Positions 31,530 through 40,217 of a stretch of DNA of 54,533 bases are shown in pieces. Position 1 is the first letter of the stretch. Each line of letters opens with the position of its first letter. The position numbers were made by a program, and so were the translations under genes. The notes below the pieces were generated by a model. It was not told the origin of the DNA and did not search any database. It saw nothing but the letters and a program-made list of their open reading frames with translations. This DNA comes from Mesorhizobium plurifarium (GTDB taxonomy: Bacteria > Pseudomonadota > Alphaproteobacteria > Rhizobiales > Rhizobiaceae). The DNA is taken from assembly GCA_000824785.1 (NCBI GenBank), contig CCNB01000043.1, forward strand, positions 618,622 to 673,154. Direction: 5' to 3'.

Positions 31530-34016
31530 ATGAAGCTGTCATCGACCGACGCCGCCCCGCGTCTCATCGGACTGGTCTGGCCTTTCGTCGCGGTCGTGCT
31601 GATCCAGGCGCTGGTTGCGACACTCAGCCTCCACACGCTGTCTGCCGTACGCGCCTATGTCGGCGGCGAAAGCCAATGGTCGAAGGGGCAGAAGCACGCC
31701 ATCTATTTCCTCAGCCTCTATGCCGACACCGGCCGGGAAGAGTATTTCAACGAATATCGCCAAGCCATCGCCGTGCCGCTCGCAGATCGCGCCGCGCGGC
31801 TGGCGCTCGAACAGGCCGAGCCCGACACGAATGCGGCCCGGCTTGGCTTTCTTGGCGGCAACAATCACCCCGACGATGTCGCCGGCCTGATCTGGCTGTT
31901 CCGGAATTTCCGCGGCGTCAGCTATCTCGATACCGCGATCCGCCACTGGACGGATGCCGACGAGATGATCCTCGCCATCGAAAGATTGGGCGACGACATG
32001 CATCGCAGGCTCGATAACGGGCCGGCATCGTCAGCCGAGATCGGTCTGTGGAAGGCGCAAATCCACCAGCTCGACCGCCGGATCGGACCGCTCGCCAAGG
32101 CCTTTTCCGACAGTCTCGGCGAGGGATCGCGCTTCATCAAGATGGCGCTGACGGCGGCCAATCTCGCCACCGCTGCGCTGCTTATCCTGCTCGCCGTCTG
32201 GCGCACGCGCAAGCTGATGAAACAGCGCCAGGCATTTCAGAACGCCCTCAATGCCGAGCGCGAGCGCGCTCAGATCACATTGGCCTCGATCGGCCAGGCC
32301 GTCATCAGCACCGATGCCGAGGGGCGGCTGGACTATATGAACGCCGGAGCGGAGAGGCTGCTCGCCTGCCCGCTGGCCGCCGCCAAGGGCAAACCGGTCG
32401 CCTCGTTGTTCCGGCTCGTCGACAAGGACAGCGGCGTCGAGGAGACAGATCTGATCACGCGCCTGCTCGCAGGCGAGCCGCGCCGGTCCAACGTGCGCCC
32501 GCAGCTTCTGGAGCGTCTCGACGGCTCGGTCGTGCCCGTGGCGCTGAATGGCGCGCCGCTGATCGTTTCCGGCGCGATCCTGGGGTGCGTTCTGGCCCTG
32601 CACGACATGACGCGCGAGCAGGACTATATCGAGCGCCTGTCGTGGCAGGCATCGCATGATGCGCTGACCGGGCTCGTCAACCGCCGCGACTTCGAGAACC
32701 GGCTGGCGGGCGCGATCTCCGAAGCGCCGCAAAGGCCGCGCCGGCACGCGCTGATGTATCTCGACCTCGATCAGTTTAAGCTGGTCAACGATACATGTGG
32801 CCATGCCGCCGGCGACCAGCTGCTGCGCCAGATCTCGGTGCTGCTCGCCAACGAGCTGCCGCCCGGCGACATCCTGGCGAGACTGGGCGGCGATGAGTTC
32901 GGCGTGCTGCTCTTCGATTGCGATGCCGACTGCGCCGCCGCGACCGCCGAGCGGTTGCGCGCCACGGTCCAGGATCTGCATTTCTCCTGGGATGGACGTC
33001 CCTTCAACATCAGCGTCAGCATCGGCATGGTCGAAGTCGCCAATGCAGGCATGACGCTGGAGGAGGTGCTGCGCGCCGCCGACGTCGCCTGCTACATGGC
33101 CAAGGAAAAGGGCCGCAACCGCGTCCAGCTCCACAATGACGGCGACACGGCACTTCGTGAGCGCTTCGGCGAGATGGCCTGGGTGCAGCGCCTGCATGCC
33201 GCGCTGGACGAGAACCGCTTCAGGCTGCACGCGCAGGAGATCGCGCCGCTGCGCGACGATATCGCCGAGGCAGGCGCGCATATCGAAATCCTGCTGAGGC
33301 TGACCGACGAGGACGGCAGCTTCGTCACCCCGCAGAGCTTCATACCGGCGGCGGAGCGTTACGGATTGATGCCGGCGATCGACCGCTGGGTGGTGCGCAA
33401 CACCTTCGCGGTCTTGGCGGCGAGGCTCGCCGATCCGCAGGCGGTGCCGGTATCCACCTGCGCAATCAATCTCTCCGGCGCCACGTTCGGCGACGAGACG
33501 TTCCTCGGCTTCATGCGCGAGCAGTTCGCCGCGCATGCCATCGCGCCCGAAACGATCTGCCTGGAGATCACCGAGACCAGCGCCATCGCCAATCTGACCG
33601 AAGCCATGCGCTTCATCGCCGACCTGCGCGGGCTCGGGTGCCGCTTCGCGCTCGACGATTTCGGCTCCGGCATGTCGTCCTTCGCCTATCTGAAGCATCT
33701 GCCGGTCGACTACCTCAAGATCGACGGCGGCTTCGTCAAGGACATGCTCGACGACCGCATCGATCGCGCCATGGTCGAGATGATCCACCACATCGGCAAG
33801 GTGACGGGAAAACGCACCATCGCCGAATTCGTCGAAAGCGACGGCATTCTCGACGCCTTGAAAGCGATCGGCGTCGACTATGCGCAGGGCTATGCTATCG
33901 CGCGGCCCCGGCCATTCGATGCCACCACCGTTGTGCGCGGCAATCGCAGCGAGCGCGATACAACGGCGGATAGCTGGGAGGCTTTGGCGCGGACGCTGCG
34001 CCGCAAAGCCGGCTAA
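31530..34016 (+). CDS. Membrane-bound GGDEF-EAL cyclic-di-GMP signalling protein
   Basis: 828-aa inner-membrane protein. A first helix (LVWPFVAVVLIQALVATL, about 13-30) is followed by a periplasmic sensor of about 170 aa and a second helix (about 205-225). A PAS domain (about 240-365) leads to a GGDEF diguanylate cyclase domain with intact RLGGDEFG, and a C-terminal EAL-type domain. In the EAL part the signature reads E-I-L, but the downstream catalytic sites LEITET and DDFGSG are kept and AEGVE is AEFVE. It could make or break c-di-GMP, which controls motility, biofilm and attachment. ATG 31530 is chosen over 31476 because of a nearby GGGAATGGG. Confidence 0.88.
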   Translation: MKLSSTDAAPRLIGLVWPFVAVVLIQALVATLSLHTLSAVRAYVGGESQWSKGQKHAIYFLSLYADTGREEYFNEYRQAIAVPLADRAARLALEQAEPDTNAARLGFLGGNNHPDDVAGLIWLFRNFRGVSYLDTAIRHWTDADEMILAIERLGDDMHRRLDNGPASSAEIGLWKAQIHQLDRRIGPLAKAFSDSLGEGSRFIKMALTAANLATAALLILLAVWRTRKLMKQRQAFQNALNAERERAQITLASIGQAVISTDAEGRLDYMNAGAERLLACPLAAAKGKPVASLFRLVDKDSGVEETDLITRLLAGEPRRSNVRPQLLERLDGSVVPVALNGAPLIVSGAILGCVLALHDMTREQDYIERLSWQASHDALTGLVNRRDFENRLAGAISEAPQRPRRHALMYLDLDQFKLVNDTCGHAAGDQLLRQISVLLANELPPGDILARLGGDEFGVLLFDCDADCAAATAERLRATVQDLHFSWDGRPFNISVSIGMVEVANAGMTLEEVLRAADVACYMAKEKGRNRVQLHNDGDTALRERFGEMAWVQRLHAALDENRFRLHAQEIAPLRDDIAEAGAHIEILLRLTDEDGSFVTPQSFIPAAERYGLMPAIDRWVVRNTFAVLAARLADPQAVPVSTCAINLSGATFGDETFLGFMREQFAAHAIAPETICLEITETSAIANLTEAMRFIADLRGLGCRFALDDFGSGMSSFAYLKHLPVDYLKIDGGFVKDMLDDRIDRAMVEMIHHIGKVTGKRTIAEFVESDGILDALKAIGVDYAQGYAIARPRPFDATTVVRGNRSERDTTADSWEALARTLRRKAG

Positions 34017-34021
34017 TTACC

Positions 34022-34077
34022 CAGCAATTCCAGGAAAAGTGTAGAGCGGTTCGCCGTGAAACGGTGAAACGCTCTAG
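34022..34077. repeat. TAGAGC-type intergenic repeat, copy 2 (short form)
   Basis: Shares AGCAATTCCAGGAAAAGTG, AGAGCGGTTCGCCGT and GAAACGCTCTAG with copies 1 and 3 but lacks the middle part. It lies between convergent genes, and its CTCTAG end supplies the stop codon of the GNAT gene on the minus strand. Confidence 0.7.
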
Positions 34078-34628
34078 GCGACAACGCCTCCGGCCTGCCG
34101 TTCCAGCAGGATCGTCGGCTTGTCGTGATAGGTGGTGCGCAAAATCTCGCGATAGCCGTTCTTCTCGGCCACCTTCTGCGAAGCGCCGTTTTCCGGATCG
34201 ATGATGCAGACGGTTCTCGCCTGTCCGAACGCCTCGTCGCTCCAGGCGACGATCCGCCCGACGACCTCGCTGGCAAGCCCCCGGCCATGCGCTTCCGAGG
34301 CCAGCGCCCAGCCGGCTTCCGGCACGCCTTCGATCGAAGGTTCGATCTCGCGCTTCAGGTCGTGGAAGCCGGCCTCGCCGATGAAGCGCCCCGTCGCCTT
34401 GTCCTCGATCGCCCAGAACCCGTAGCCGATCAGCGACCACAGCCCGGCATGGCGCAGGAAACGCATCCAGCTTTCCTCGCGCGTGCGCGGCTTGCCGCCG
34501 ATGAAACGGGTGACGGCGGGCTCCGCCCACATGGCGGCATAGGTCTCGAAATCACCCAGACGGTGCGGCCGCAGGACGGTGCGCGCCGTATCAAGGATCG
34601 GCACGCCGGCTTCCGTCTTGATGCTCAT
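34074..34628 (-). CDS. GNAT family N-acetyltransferase (RimJ/RimL type)
   Basis: 184-aa acetyl-CoA-dependent acetyltransferase of the Acetyltransf_3 group (TARTVLRPHRLGDFETYAAM, WAIEDKATGRFIGEAGFHDL, HGRGLASEVVGRIVAW, IDPENGASQKVAEKNGY). Start ATG 34628 has an ideal GGAGGGGA site 7 bp upstream, so the longer start at 34643 is rejected. The TAG stop falls inside a palindromic repeat, so the extreme C-terminus (GGVVA) may have been altered by repeat insertion. Substrate unknown. Confidence 0.88.
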   Translation of the reverse strand: MSIKTEAGVPILDTARTVLRPHRLGDFETYAAMWAEPAVTRFIGGKPRTREESWMRFLRHAGLWSLIGYGFWAIEDKATGRFIGEAGFHDLKREIEPSIEGVPEAGWALASEAHGRGLASEVVGRIVAWSDEAFGQARTVCIIDPENGASQKVAEKNGYREILRTTYHDKPTILLERQAGGVVA

Positions 34629-34658
34629 GGCATTCCCCTCCATCGAGGCCGCGGCGCT

Positions 34659-34763
34659 TAGAGCGTTTCACCGTTTCATGGAAACGGCGAACCGCTCTAT
34701 CCTTTTGTTTTTACGCAATTCCGGACGGAAAAACCGCTCACACTTTTCCTGGGATTGCTCTAG
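34659..34763. repeat. TAGAGC-type intergenic repeat, copy 3 (inverted)
   Basis: Opposite orientation to copies 1 and 2: TAGAGCGTTTCACCGTTTC, GGCGAACCGCTCTA, CGCAATTCCGGACGG, CACTTTTCCTGG and terminal GCTCTAG. Termini TAGAGC/GCTCTA are complementary. Copies 2 and 3 flank the GNAT gene in inverted orientation. Confidence 0.75.
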
Positions 34764-34917
34764 CAAACCAGCGCGTTCGATCAAGGGCCAGGATAATACG
34801 GTGGCTCTTCCAGCCATAACGGCCATATCGCGGCTGCACCGCTATGGGCTTTTCGCCGGGCGGTGCTAGTTTGCGCGCGAAGCCGATCCAGAAACGCAAG
34901 TCGACCGGAGAAGAACC

Positions 34918-35373
34918 ATGGACACCACCGACCTGTTGCTGGCGATCGCGCATCACCTGCTGGTGTTCTCGCTGGCCGGCATCATCGGCGCCGAGTTCGT
35001 GCTGGTGCGCGGCGATCTGGGAACGGCGACGCTCAAGCGCCTTGCCGGCATCGACCGTCACTACGGCATCATCGCCGCGCTGATCGTCATCGTCGGGGTC
35101 TGCCGGGTGATCTTCGGTCTGAAGGGTTGGGAATTCTACGTCTACAATTGGGTGTTCTGGGCAAAGATGGTGGCCTTCGCCATCGTCGGCCTGCTGTCGA
35201 TCGTGCCCACCATGCGCTTCCTCTCCTGGAACAGGCAGGCGAGCAGCAACCCCTCTTTCGCGGTGCCGGCGGCGGAGCTCGCCTCGGTGAAGAATTATGT
35301 CCGCGCCGAGGGCTTTATCTTCCTGCTCATTCCGGTCTTCGCCGCGGCGATGGCGCGCGGCTACGGCTATTAG
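34918..35373 (+). CDS. DUF2214 family integral membrane protein
   Basis: 151-aa inner-membrane protein with four hydrophobic helices (near 8-28, 45-65, 75-97, 130-148) and a conserved-looking HHLLVFSLAGIIGAEFVLVRG start. Length and topology fit the DUF2214 family, of unknown function. ATG 34918 has a GGAGAAGAACC site. It is convergent with nth, with 9 bp between the stop codons. Confidence 0.85.
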   Translation: MDTTDLLLAIAHHLLVFSLAGIIGAEFVLVRGDLGTATLKRLAGIDRHYGIIAALIVIVGVCRVIFGLKGWEFYVYNWVFWAKMVAFAIVGLLSIVPTMRFLSWNRQASSNPSFAVPAAELASVKNYVRAEGFIFLLIPVFAAAMARGYGY

Positions 35374-35382
35374 CAAACGGCC

Positions 35383-36189
35383 TTAGGCCTCGACCGGAAA
35401 CGTCTCATCCAGCGGCGCGATCGGCACCAGCGGCGCCGGCACGTCGGTGGTCTTTTCCTTCGACTTGCAGATATCGGCGATCACGCAAGCCGGGCAGTCG
35501 GGCTTGCGCGCCTTGCAGACATAGCGGCCATGCAGGATCAGCCAATGATGCGCATGGCGCATATATTCGGCCGGGATGACCTTGAGCAGCCCTTGTTCCA
35601 CCTGTTCCGGCGTCTTGCCGGGCGCCAGCCCGATCCGGTTGCCGATGCGGAAGATATGCGTGTCGACCGCCATGGTGTGCTGGCCGAAGGCGACGTTGAG
35701 CACGACATTGGCGGTCTTGCGGCCGACGCCGGGCAGCTTCACCAGCTCGTCGCGATCCTGAGGCACCTGGCCCGCATAGTCGTCGATCAACGCCTTCGAC
35801 AGCGCGATCACATTCTTGGCCTTGTTGCGCCACAGGCCGATGGTGCGGATATAGTCGCCGACCTTCGCCTCGCCCAATGCCAGCATCCTGGCTGGCGTGT
35901 CGGCTGCCGAAAACAGCGCCTTCGTCGCCTTGTTGACGCCGGCATCCGTCGCTTGCGCCGACAGCACCACCGCAACCAGCAGGGTGAAGGCGTTGACATA
36001 GTCGAGCTCGCCTTTCGGCTCCGGCCGTTGGACGGAAAAGCGCCGGAAGATCTCATGCACCTCGGCAGGGCTGTAGAGCGGCCGGGAAGCGGCCTTTCGC
36101 GGCCGAGCGCCAGGCGCCCGGCCGCTGCCGGCAGGGGCGGGTTGAGGTTTTTTGACAGCTACGGATTTTTTCGACTTGGGAGGCGCCAT
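35383..36189 (-). CDS. nth: Endonuclease III (base-excision DNA glycosylase/AP lyase)
   Basis: DNA repair enzyme of 268 aa removing oxidised pyrimidines. The helix-hairpin-helix LPGVGRKTA includes catalytic K158, catalytic D176 is in VDTHIFR, and the [4Fe-4S] ligands are C225, C232, C235 and C241 (spacing 6-2-5). A basic, Pro/Ala-rich N-terminal extension of about 40 aa is usual in rhizobia. ATG 36189 has an AGGAAGGAA site; the longer frame upstream overlaps the divergent gene and is rejected. Confidence 0.94.
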   Translation of the reverse strand: MAPPKSKKSVAVKKPQPAPAGSGRAPGARPRKAASRPLYSPAEVHEIFRRFSVQRPEPKGELDYVNAFTLLVAVVLSAQATDAGVNKATKALFSAADTPARMLALGEAKVGDYIRTIGLWRNKAKNVIALSKALIDDYAGQVPQDRDELVKLPGVGRKTANVVLNVAFGQHTMAVDTHIFRIGNRIGLAPGKTPEQVEQGLLKVIPAEYMRHAHHWLILHGRYVCKARKPDCPACVIADICKSKEKTTDVPAPLVPIAPLDETFPVEA

Positions 36190-36211
36190 TTCCTTCCTAT
36201 AATATTCCCTC

Positions 36212-36706
36212 ATGAGCGACACAAACGCCTCGTTCCAGGCCGACGAGCCATTTTTCCAAGCCTTGCTGACGCCGCACCGCTCGCTCGGCCGCACCGGTTT
36301 CCTGATCCTGATGGGAGCGCTTCTGTTCGGCTGGGCGGTCACCGGCGCGTTTTTCCTGGCGCATGGCGCCTGGCCGGTGTTCGGCTTCTTCGGCCTCGAC
36401 GTGATCGCCGTCTATATCGCTTTCCGCGCCAATTACCGGGCAGCGCGCGCCCGCGAGGAGATATCGGTCTCGCGCACCAGCCTCGACATCCGCAAGACCG
36501 CCCCTTCAGGCCGCTCTGAAAGCCATCGCTTCAATCCGTTCTGGACACGATTTTCGATCGCCCGCCATGCCGAGATCGGCATCACCAAAATGGCGGTGGA
36601 AGCGCAGGGCAGGAGCGTGGCGATCGGCGGCTTCCTCAATCCCGACGACCGTGAGAGTTTCGCCACCGCCTTTTCGCGCGCGCTGGCGACCGCCAAGGCG
36701 CGCTGA
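36212..36706 (+). CDS. DUF2244 family membrane protein
   Basis: 164-aa protein with two hydrophobic helices in the N-terminal half (LILMGALLFGWAVTGAFFLA and WPVFGFFGLDVIAVYIAF), then a cytoplasmic beta-rich domain. This is the DUF2244 layout, often found near cytochrome oxidase assembly or nth genes in alphaproteobacteria; function unknown. It is divergent from nth, with 22 bp between start codons, so the promoters must overlap the opposite genes. Confidence 0.85.
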   Translation: MSDTNASFQADEPFFQALLTPHRSLGRTGFLILMGALLFGWAVTGAFFLAHGAWPVFGFFGLDVIAVYIAFRANYRAARAREEISVSRTSLDIRKTAPSGRSESHRFNPFWTRFSIARHAEIGITKMAVEAQGRSVAIGGFLNPDDRESFATAFSRALATAKAR

Positions 36707-36717
36707 CGCCCAAGCAA

Positions 36718-37536
36718 TCAGAACCGGTACCGCAGCAGCCTGCCGACCTTGCGCATGGCGGGGATGAGCTTCCAGAGGCCGATGAACAAGCGCGCGGACC
36801 AGCCAAGCCGCGCGCCTTGCTCCGGCTTGTAGGACGGAATCTCGCCGATCAAGCGAAGTTTCGGAACAGCCCGCTCCAGTTCGCGCGGATCCTCGATGGC
36901 CCAATGGACTTCGGAGCCCGTTGCCTTGATGGCCGGATTGAGGCGCATCAGCTTCAGCCCGAAACGGCTGTAGGCGTCGAACATCAACTCGCCGCCGGCA
37001 AGATGCGCGACAAGCCGCGCGAACAGCCGCGGCCCCTCGTCGGCGGCGAGATAGGGCGTCAGGCCCTCGGCTACGACCATGGCCGGGCGATTGCGCGGCA
37101 CCTCGGCCAGCCATCCCGGCTCGGTCACCGACGAGGCGATCAGATGGTAATAACGGTCCCGGGACGGATAGAGCCTGCGCCTGAGCTCGACGACGTCTGG
37201 ATAGTCGACATCGAACCAATCCACGCCCAGTGGCGGGTCGACCCGGAAAATGCGCGTGTCGAGCCCGCATCCAAGATGCAGCACGATCGCATCCGGGTTT
37301 CTGGCGAGGAAGTCCTCGACGTGGGCATCCAGCGTCTTTGCCCGAATAGCAAGGCCGATGCCGAGATTGCCGTCGACCTTGAGCCTCGCGAAATCATAGT
37401 CGATCTTGCGCACGGCCTCGTCGGCGAGGCGATCCTGGAGCAGCGAATTGGGCAGCCGGCTCTCCAGCGCCTTGCCGTAAAGCGTCATCAGCAAGGTTTC
37501 CTTCGCTCCGGTCAGATCGACCTTTTCGCCGGCCAT
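36718..37536 (-). CDS. LCM-family SAM-dependent methyltransferase
   Basis: 272-aa methyltransferase of the leucine carboxyl methyltransferase (PF04072) group. The SAM-binding motif LHLGCGLDTR lies near 90-99, with DVDYPDV acting as the acidic loop and VVAEGLTPYL as the motif-IV region. Bacterial members methylate polyketide, lipid or unknown carboxylates. ATG 37536 is chosen; longer starts would run into the divergent AraC-MGMT leader. Substrate unknown. Confidence 0.85.
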   Translation of the reverse strand: MAGEKVDLTGAKETLLMTLYGKALESRLPNSLLQDRLADEAVRKIDYDFARLKVDGNLGIGLAIRAKTLDAHVEDFLARNPDAIVLHLGCGLDTRIFRVDPPLGVDWFDVDYPDVVELRRRLYPSRDRYYHLIASSVTEPGWLAEVPRNRPAMVVAEGLTPYLAADEGPRLFARLVAHLAGGELMFDAYSRFGLKLMRLNPAIKATGSEVHWAIEDPRELERAVPKLRLIGEIPSYKPEQGARLGWSARLFIGLWKLIPAMRKVGRLLRYRF

Positions 37537-37651
37537 GATTGTCCTCTTCGGTCCGAAGCTGACTCTATCTGGGTGCGTGCACAGTGAAGGCAAGTTTCGG
37601 GTGGTAGCAAAGCTCTGGAAGACCGATATTCGCGGCCAAGGAGATATTGCC

Positions 37652-38557
37652 ATGAACGCTCAGATGACCATGAATACGCGGATGAAACCGACCGCGATCC
37701 TTGAGAACGACATCACGCCGCAAGGCAGCGACTACGACGTCGTGCGCCGCGCCATCGAGAAGATCAGCCTCGACTATCGCGACCAGCCCTCGCTGGAGGT
37801 GCTGGCCGAGGAAGTCGGCGAGACGCCGACCGGCCTGCAGAAGCTGTTCACACGCTGGGCGGGATTGTCGCCCAAGGCCTTCCTGCAGGCGGTGACGCTC
37901 GACCATGCGCGCAGGCTGCTCGATTCCGGCATGCCGCTCCTGGAGACCTCGTTCGAGCTCGGCATGTCCGGCCCCGGCCGGCTGCACGACCTCTTCGTCA
38001 CCCATGAGGCGATGTCGCCCGGCGACTACAAGACCCGGGGCGCGGGTCTCACCATCCGCTACGGCTATCACATCTCGCCTTTCGGCATCGCGCTGATCAT
38101 GGTCACCGACCGCGGTCTCGCCGGACTTGCCTTCTGTGACGCGGGCGGCGAGCGGGCCGCCTTCGCCGACATGTCCGGCCGCTGGCCGAACGCGACCTAT
38201 GTCGAGGACATGTCGGCCACCCAGGCTTACGCCGCGCGGGTCTTCGACCCGGCGCAATGGCGTGCCGACCAGCCGCTGCGCGTGGTGATGATCGGCACCG
38301 ATTTCCAGCTTCGCGTCTGGGAAGCCTTGCTGCGCATCCCGATGGGCAGGGCCTGCACCTATTCCTCGATCGCGGCAAGCATCGGAGCGCCCAACGCCAG
38401 CCGTGCCGTTGGCGCGGCCGTGGGCGCCAACCCGATGTCCTTCGTGGTTCCCTGCCATCGGGCTATCGGCAAGTCCGGCGCGCTCACCGGCTACCACTGG
38501 GGCCTGACGCGCAAGCGCGCCATCCTCGGCTGGGAAGCGGGGCAAGTGACATCTTGA
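37652..38557 (+). CDS. AraC-type HTH / O6-methylguanine-DNA methyltransferase fusion
   Basis: 301-aa DNA-repair protein. An AraC-type HTH domain (about 25-130) is fused to an MGMT domain (about 140-296) with the suicide cysteine in P267-C268-H269-R270 and the conserved ASRAVGAAVGANP. It transfers methyl groups from O6-alkylguanine to itself. It resembles Ada but lacks the N-terminal zinc/Cys phosphotriester-sensing domain, so classic methylation-switched activation is not expected. ATG 37652 follows AAGGAG. Divergent from the methyltransferase gene. Confidence 0.92.
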   Translation: MNAQMTMNTRMKPTAILENDITPQGSDYDVVRRAIEKISLDYRDQPSLEVLAEEVGETPTGLQKLFTRWAGLSPKAFLQAVTLDHARRLLDSGMPLLETSFELGMSGPGRLHDLFVTHEAMSPGDYKTRGAGLTIRYGYHISPFGIALIMVTDRGLAGLAFCDAGGERAAFADMSGRWPNATYVEDMSATQAYAARVFDPAQWRADQPLRVVMIGTDFQLRVWEALLRIPMGRACTYSSIAASIGAPNASRAVGAAVGANPMSFVVPCHRAIGKSGALTGYHWGLTRKRAILGWEAGQVTS

Positions 38558-38716
38558 AACAATCGATTTTTTCGCGCGCCATTGCGAAAAACCGCACATC
38601 GTAATATAAATCGGTACAACCTAAATAAAACGATTGGCCTATTCGCAAAATGCAACCGGCGACAACCTGTGGTTATCGTCGGGTTTCTTTTAAGTTGCTT
38701 CCCGATATTATTTAAG

Positions 38717-38732
38717 TTAACGCTAAATTAAC
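38717..38732 (+). promoter_or_regulatory. Perfect CtrA-type binding box
   Basis: TTAA-N7-TTAAC, the full consensus for the alphaproteobacterial cell-cycle regulator CtrA, is present without mismatch (TTAA 38717-38720, spacer CGCTAAA, TTAAC 38728-38732). It lies in an AT-rich intergenic stretch 63 bp before the start of the secreted-protein cluster. Two TTTAAGTT copies precede it. The position suits a CtrA-activated promoter, but binding is inferred. Confidence 0.65.
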
Positions 38733-38794
38733 CACGATAAAGGGAAGATGACCCTACGTTGAGCCGCATCATCCGGCTCGAAAGAGGGGTCTCA

Positions 38795-39268
38795 ATGAAG
38801 TTCTTCCGCGCCGCCTTGGCTGCATGCTGTCTGGCCGCCTGCGCCGGCCAGACGGCATCGGCGGCCCCCACCGGAAATGTGCTGTTCAACGGCACGATCA
38901 CCGCGACCTGCACGGTCACGATCAACTCCAACGGCACGATGACCGTCAGCAGCAATCTTCAGTCGCTGAGCTCGCACAATGCCGGCGGCTCGGCCGGCAG
39001 CGCCCAGGTCGATACGACAGGTGGCGTCCAGCTCAGCGTCGACCCGGTGACGACCACAACCGTGCCGTCCAGCGACGTCACAGCCACCACCTGGACGCCA
39101 ACTTTTGCCACCACCGGCGCGCAGACGATTGCCGAAACCGGCACTGCGACCGCGCTGACGGTGCCGGGCACATCGACGGTCGCGATCAATCTTGCCGGCA
39201 CCAAGAGCGGCACGAACCGCTTCTCCGCCGGCAACTACCAGGCAACGGTGACGCTGCGCTGCGAATAG
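38795..39268 (+). CDS. Exported fimbrial/spore-coat-U-like protein A
   Basis: 157-aa exported protein. The signal region MKFFRAALAACCLAACAGQ contains two lipobox-like LAAC strings and also an ASA-A type cleavage site, so it may be a lipoprotein or a free secreted protein. The mature part is Thr/Ser-rich beta structure starting TITATCTVTI and ending AGNYQATVTLRCE, with one cysteine in each. That is the pattern of donor-strand-type subunits such as SCPU-domain proteins. It is a paralogue of the fourth gene (40192). ATG 38795 with GAAAGAGGGG upstream is preferred over TTG 38759. Precise family uncertain. Confidence 0.75.
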   Translation: MKFFRAALAACCLAACAGQTASAAPTGNVLFNGTITATCTVTINSNGTMTVSSNLQSLSSHNAGGSAGSAQVDTTGGVQLSVDPVTTTTVPSSDVTATTWTPTFATTGAQTIAETGTATALTVPGTSTVAINLAGTKSGTNRFSAGNYQATVTLRCE

Positions 39269-39291
39269 TCCTCTCGCGAAAGGAGCGGTCC

Positions 39292-39684
39292 TTGAGAAGA
39301 ATTGCAATCCTGGCGGCGGGCCTGACCGCCGCGCTGTCTCCCGTTGCGGCGACCGGCCAGTCGATGACGCCGATGCGAGGCGAGGTGCGATCCTTCACCG
39401 ATGCCTTCGCCGTCCGGGTCTTTCCGGGCAACCCGTACAACCAGCGCATCCGCGTCGAGGTCCATGTCTACGACCAGGATTTCCGGCCGGTCGCGGCCAG
39501 GATCACGCCGAGCGCCTTCCTTCTGGCCGGCCAGGCGTCGCGCCCTGTCCTGGTGGTCGTCCCGTTCGACGGCGCGAACGAGCGTAAAGTGCGTATCTGT
39601 ACCGAGAGTATCCCCTTTCCAAGCGAGCAGACCCAGATAAGGGCACAGATATGCGGAAAGTTCTTCGGGCATCGCAGGTTCTGA
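39292..39684 (+). CDS. Small exported PapD-like chaperone N-domain protein
   Basis: 130-aa exported protein started by TTG 39292 behind AAGGAG. Signal peptide MRRIAILAAGLTAALSPVAATG. The mature part (VEVHVYDQDFRPV, ITPSAFLLAGQASRPVLVV, KVRICTESIPF) resembles the N-terminal immunoglobulin-like domain of PapD/FimC pilus chaperones. The second domain is absent, since full chaperones are about 230 aa. It overlaps the next gene by 34 bp. Chaperone-like role is an inference from pattern and context. Confidence 0.7.
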   Translation: MRRIAILAAGLTAALSPVAATGQSMTPMRGEVRSFTDAFAVRVFPGNPYNQRIRVEVHVYDQDFRPVAARITPSAFLLAGQASRPVLVVVPFDGANERKVRICTESIPFPSEQTQIRAQICGKFFGHRRF

Positions 39685-40217
39685 CCTTGTCCCTGCTGCC
39701 CGTCCTGGCTGTCGTAAGCCAAGGGCTTGCCGAGGATATTCTGAACCTGAACCAGAACCAGACGGGTTTCAGCCTGCCCGGCGTCAGCCTGCCCCAGGGC
39801 CAGGACGAAGTTCATGCCAGCGACGGCACGACCTGCCGCTCGGCCGTTTCCGGCAGCGGCGCCTATCTCGACCTTGGCGTCATCCGAGGCAACAACTCGA
39901 GCAACCAGGCCAACAGCGACATCGCCACATACGGCCGCGTCGTGATCCCGATCGGGCGGACGCCGAAACGCGTCGATTGCAGCCGCCTCTACGAGCTGGA
40001 GGTCGAGCGCCTGCAGCTGGAATTGAAGCTCCTCAAGATGGGCCTCGGCGCCGATGGCCAGACGACGGGGAGTGTTGCCATCCCCACCCAGGGACCCGCG
40101 CCTCAAGCCAGTCCGGCCCAAGCCAGCGCGGCCCAGGTCAAATCAGCGGGGTGGGCTAACGAAGGCTGGAGCATCAGAGGCACGACCGGCAGTGAAAAGA
40201 AAAAGAAGCGAAAATAG
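39651..40217 (+). CDS. Exported protein of unknown family (188 aa)
   Basis: Signal peptide MRKVLRASQVLTLSLLPVLA then VVSQGLA-ED, an Asn/Gln-rich start (LNLNQNQTGFSLPG), a central domain with DGTTCRSAVSGSGAYLDLG and RVVIPIG, and KRVDCSRLYELEVERLQLEL running into a probable coiled coil. A Pro/Ala/Gln-rich tail ends in KKKKRK. Two cysteines may pair. Not recognised. It overlaps the chaperone-like gene by 34 bp and the next gene by 26 bp, so it is part of one coupled unit. It could be an anchor or adaptor for the two fimbrial-like proteins. Confidence 0.7.
   Translation: MRKVLRASQVLTLSLLPVLAVVSQGLAEDILNLNQNQTGFSLPGVSLPQGQDEVHASDGTTCRSAVSGSGAYLDLGVIRGNNSSNQANSDIATYGRVVIPIGRTPKRVDCSRLYELEVERLQLELKLLKMGLGADGQTTGSVAIPTQGPAPQASPAQASAAQVKSAGWANEGWSIRGTTGSEKKKKRK

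Noticed and set aside
38759..38794. TTG start adding 12 residues to fimbrial-like protein A
   Set aside because: It would put charged residues (SRIIRLERGVS) before an already complete signal peptide, and the ATG at 38795 has its own ribosome site.
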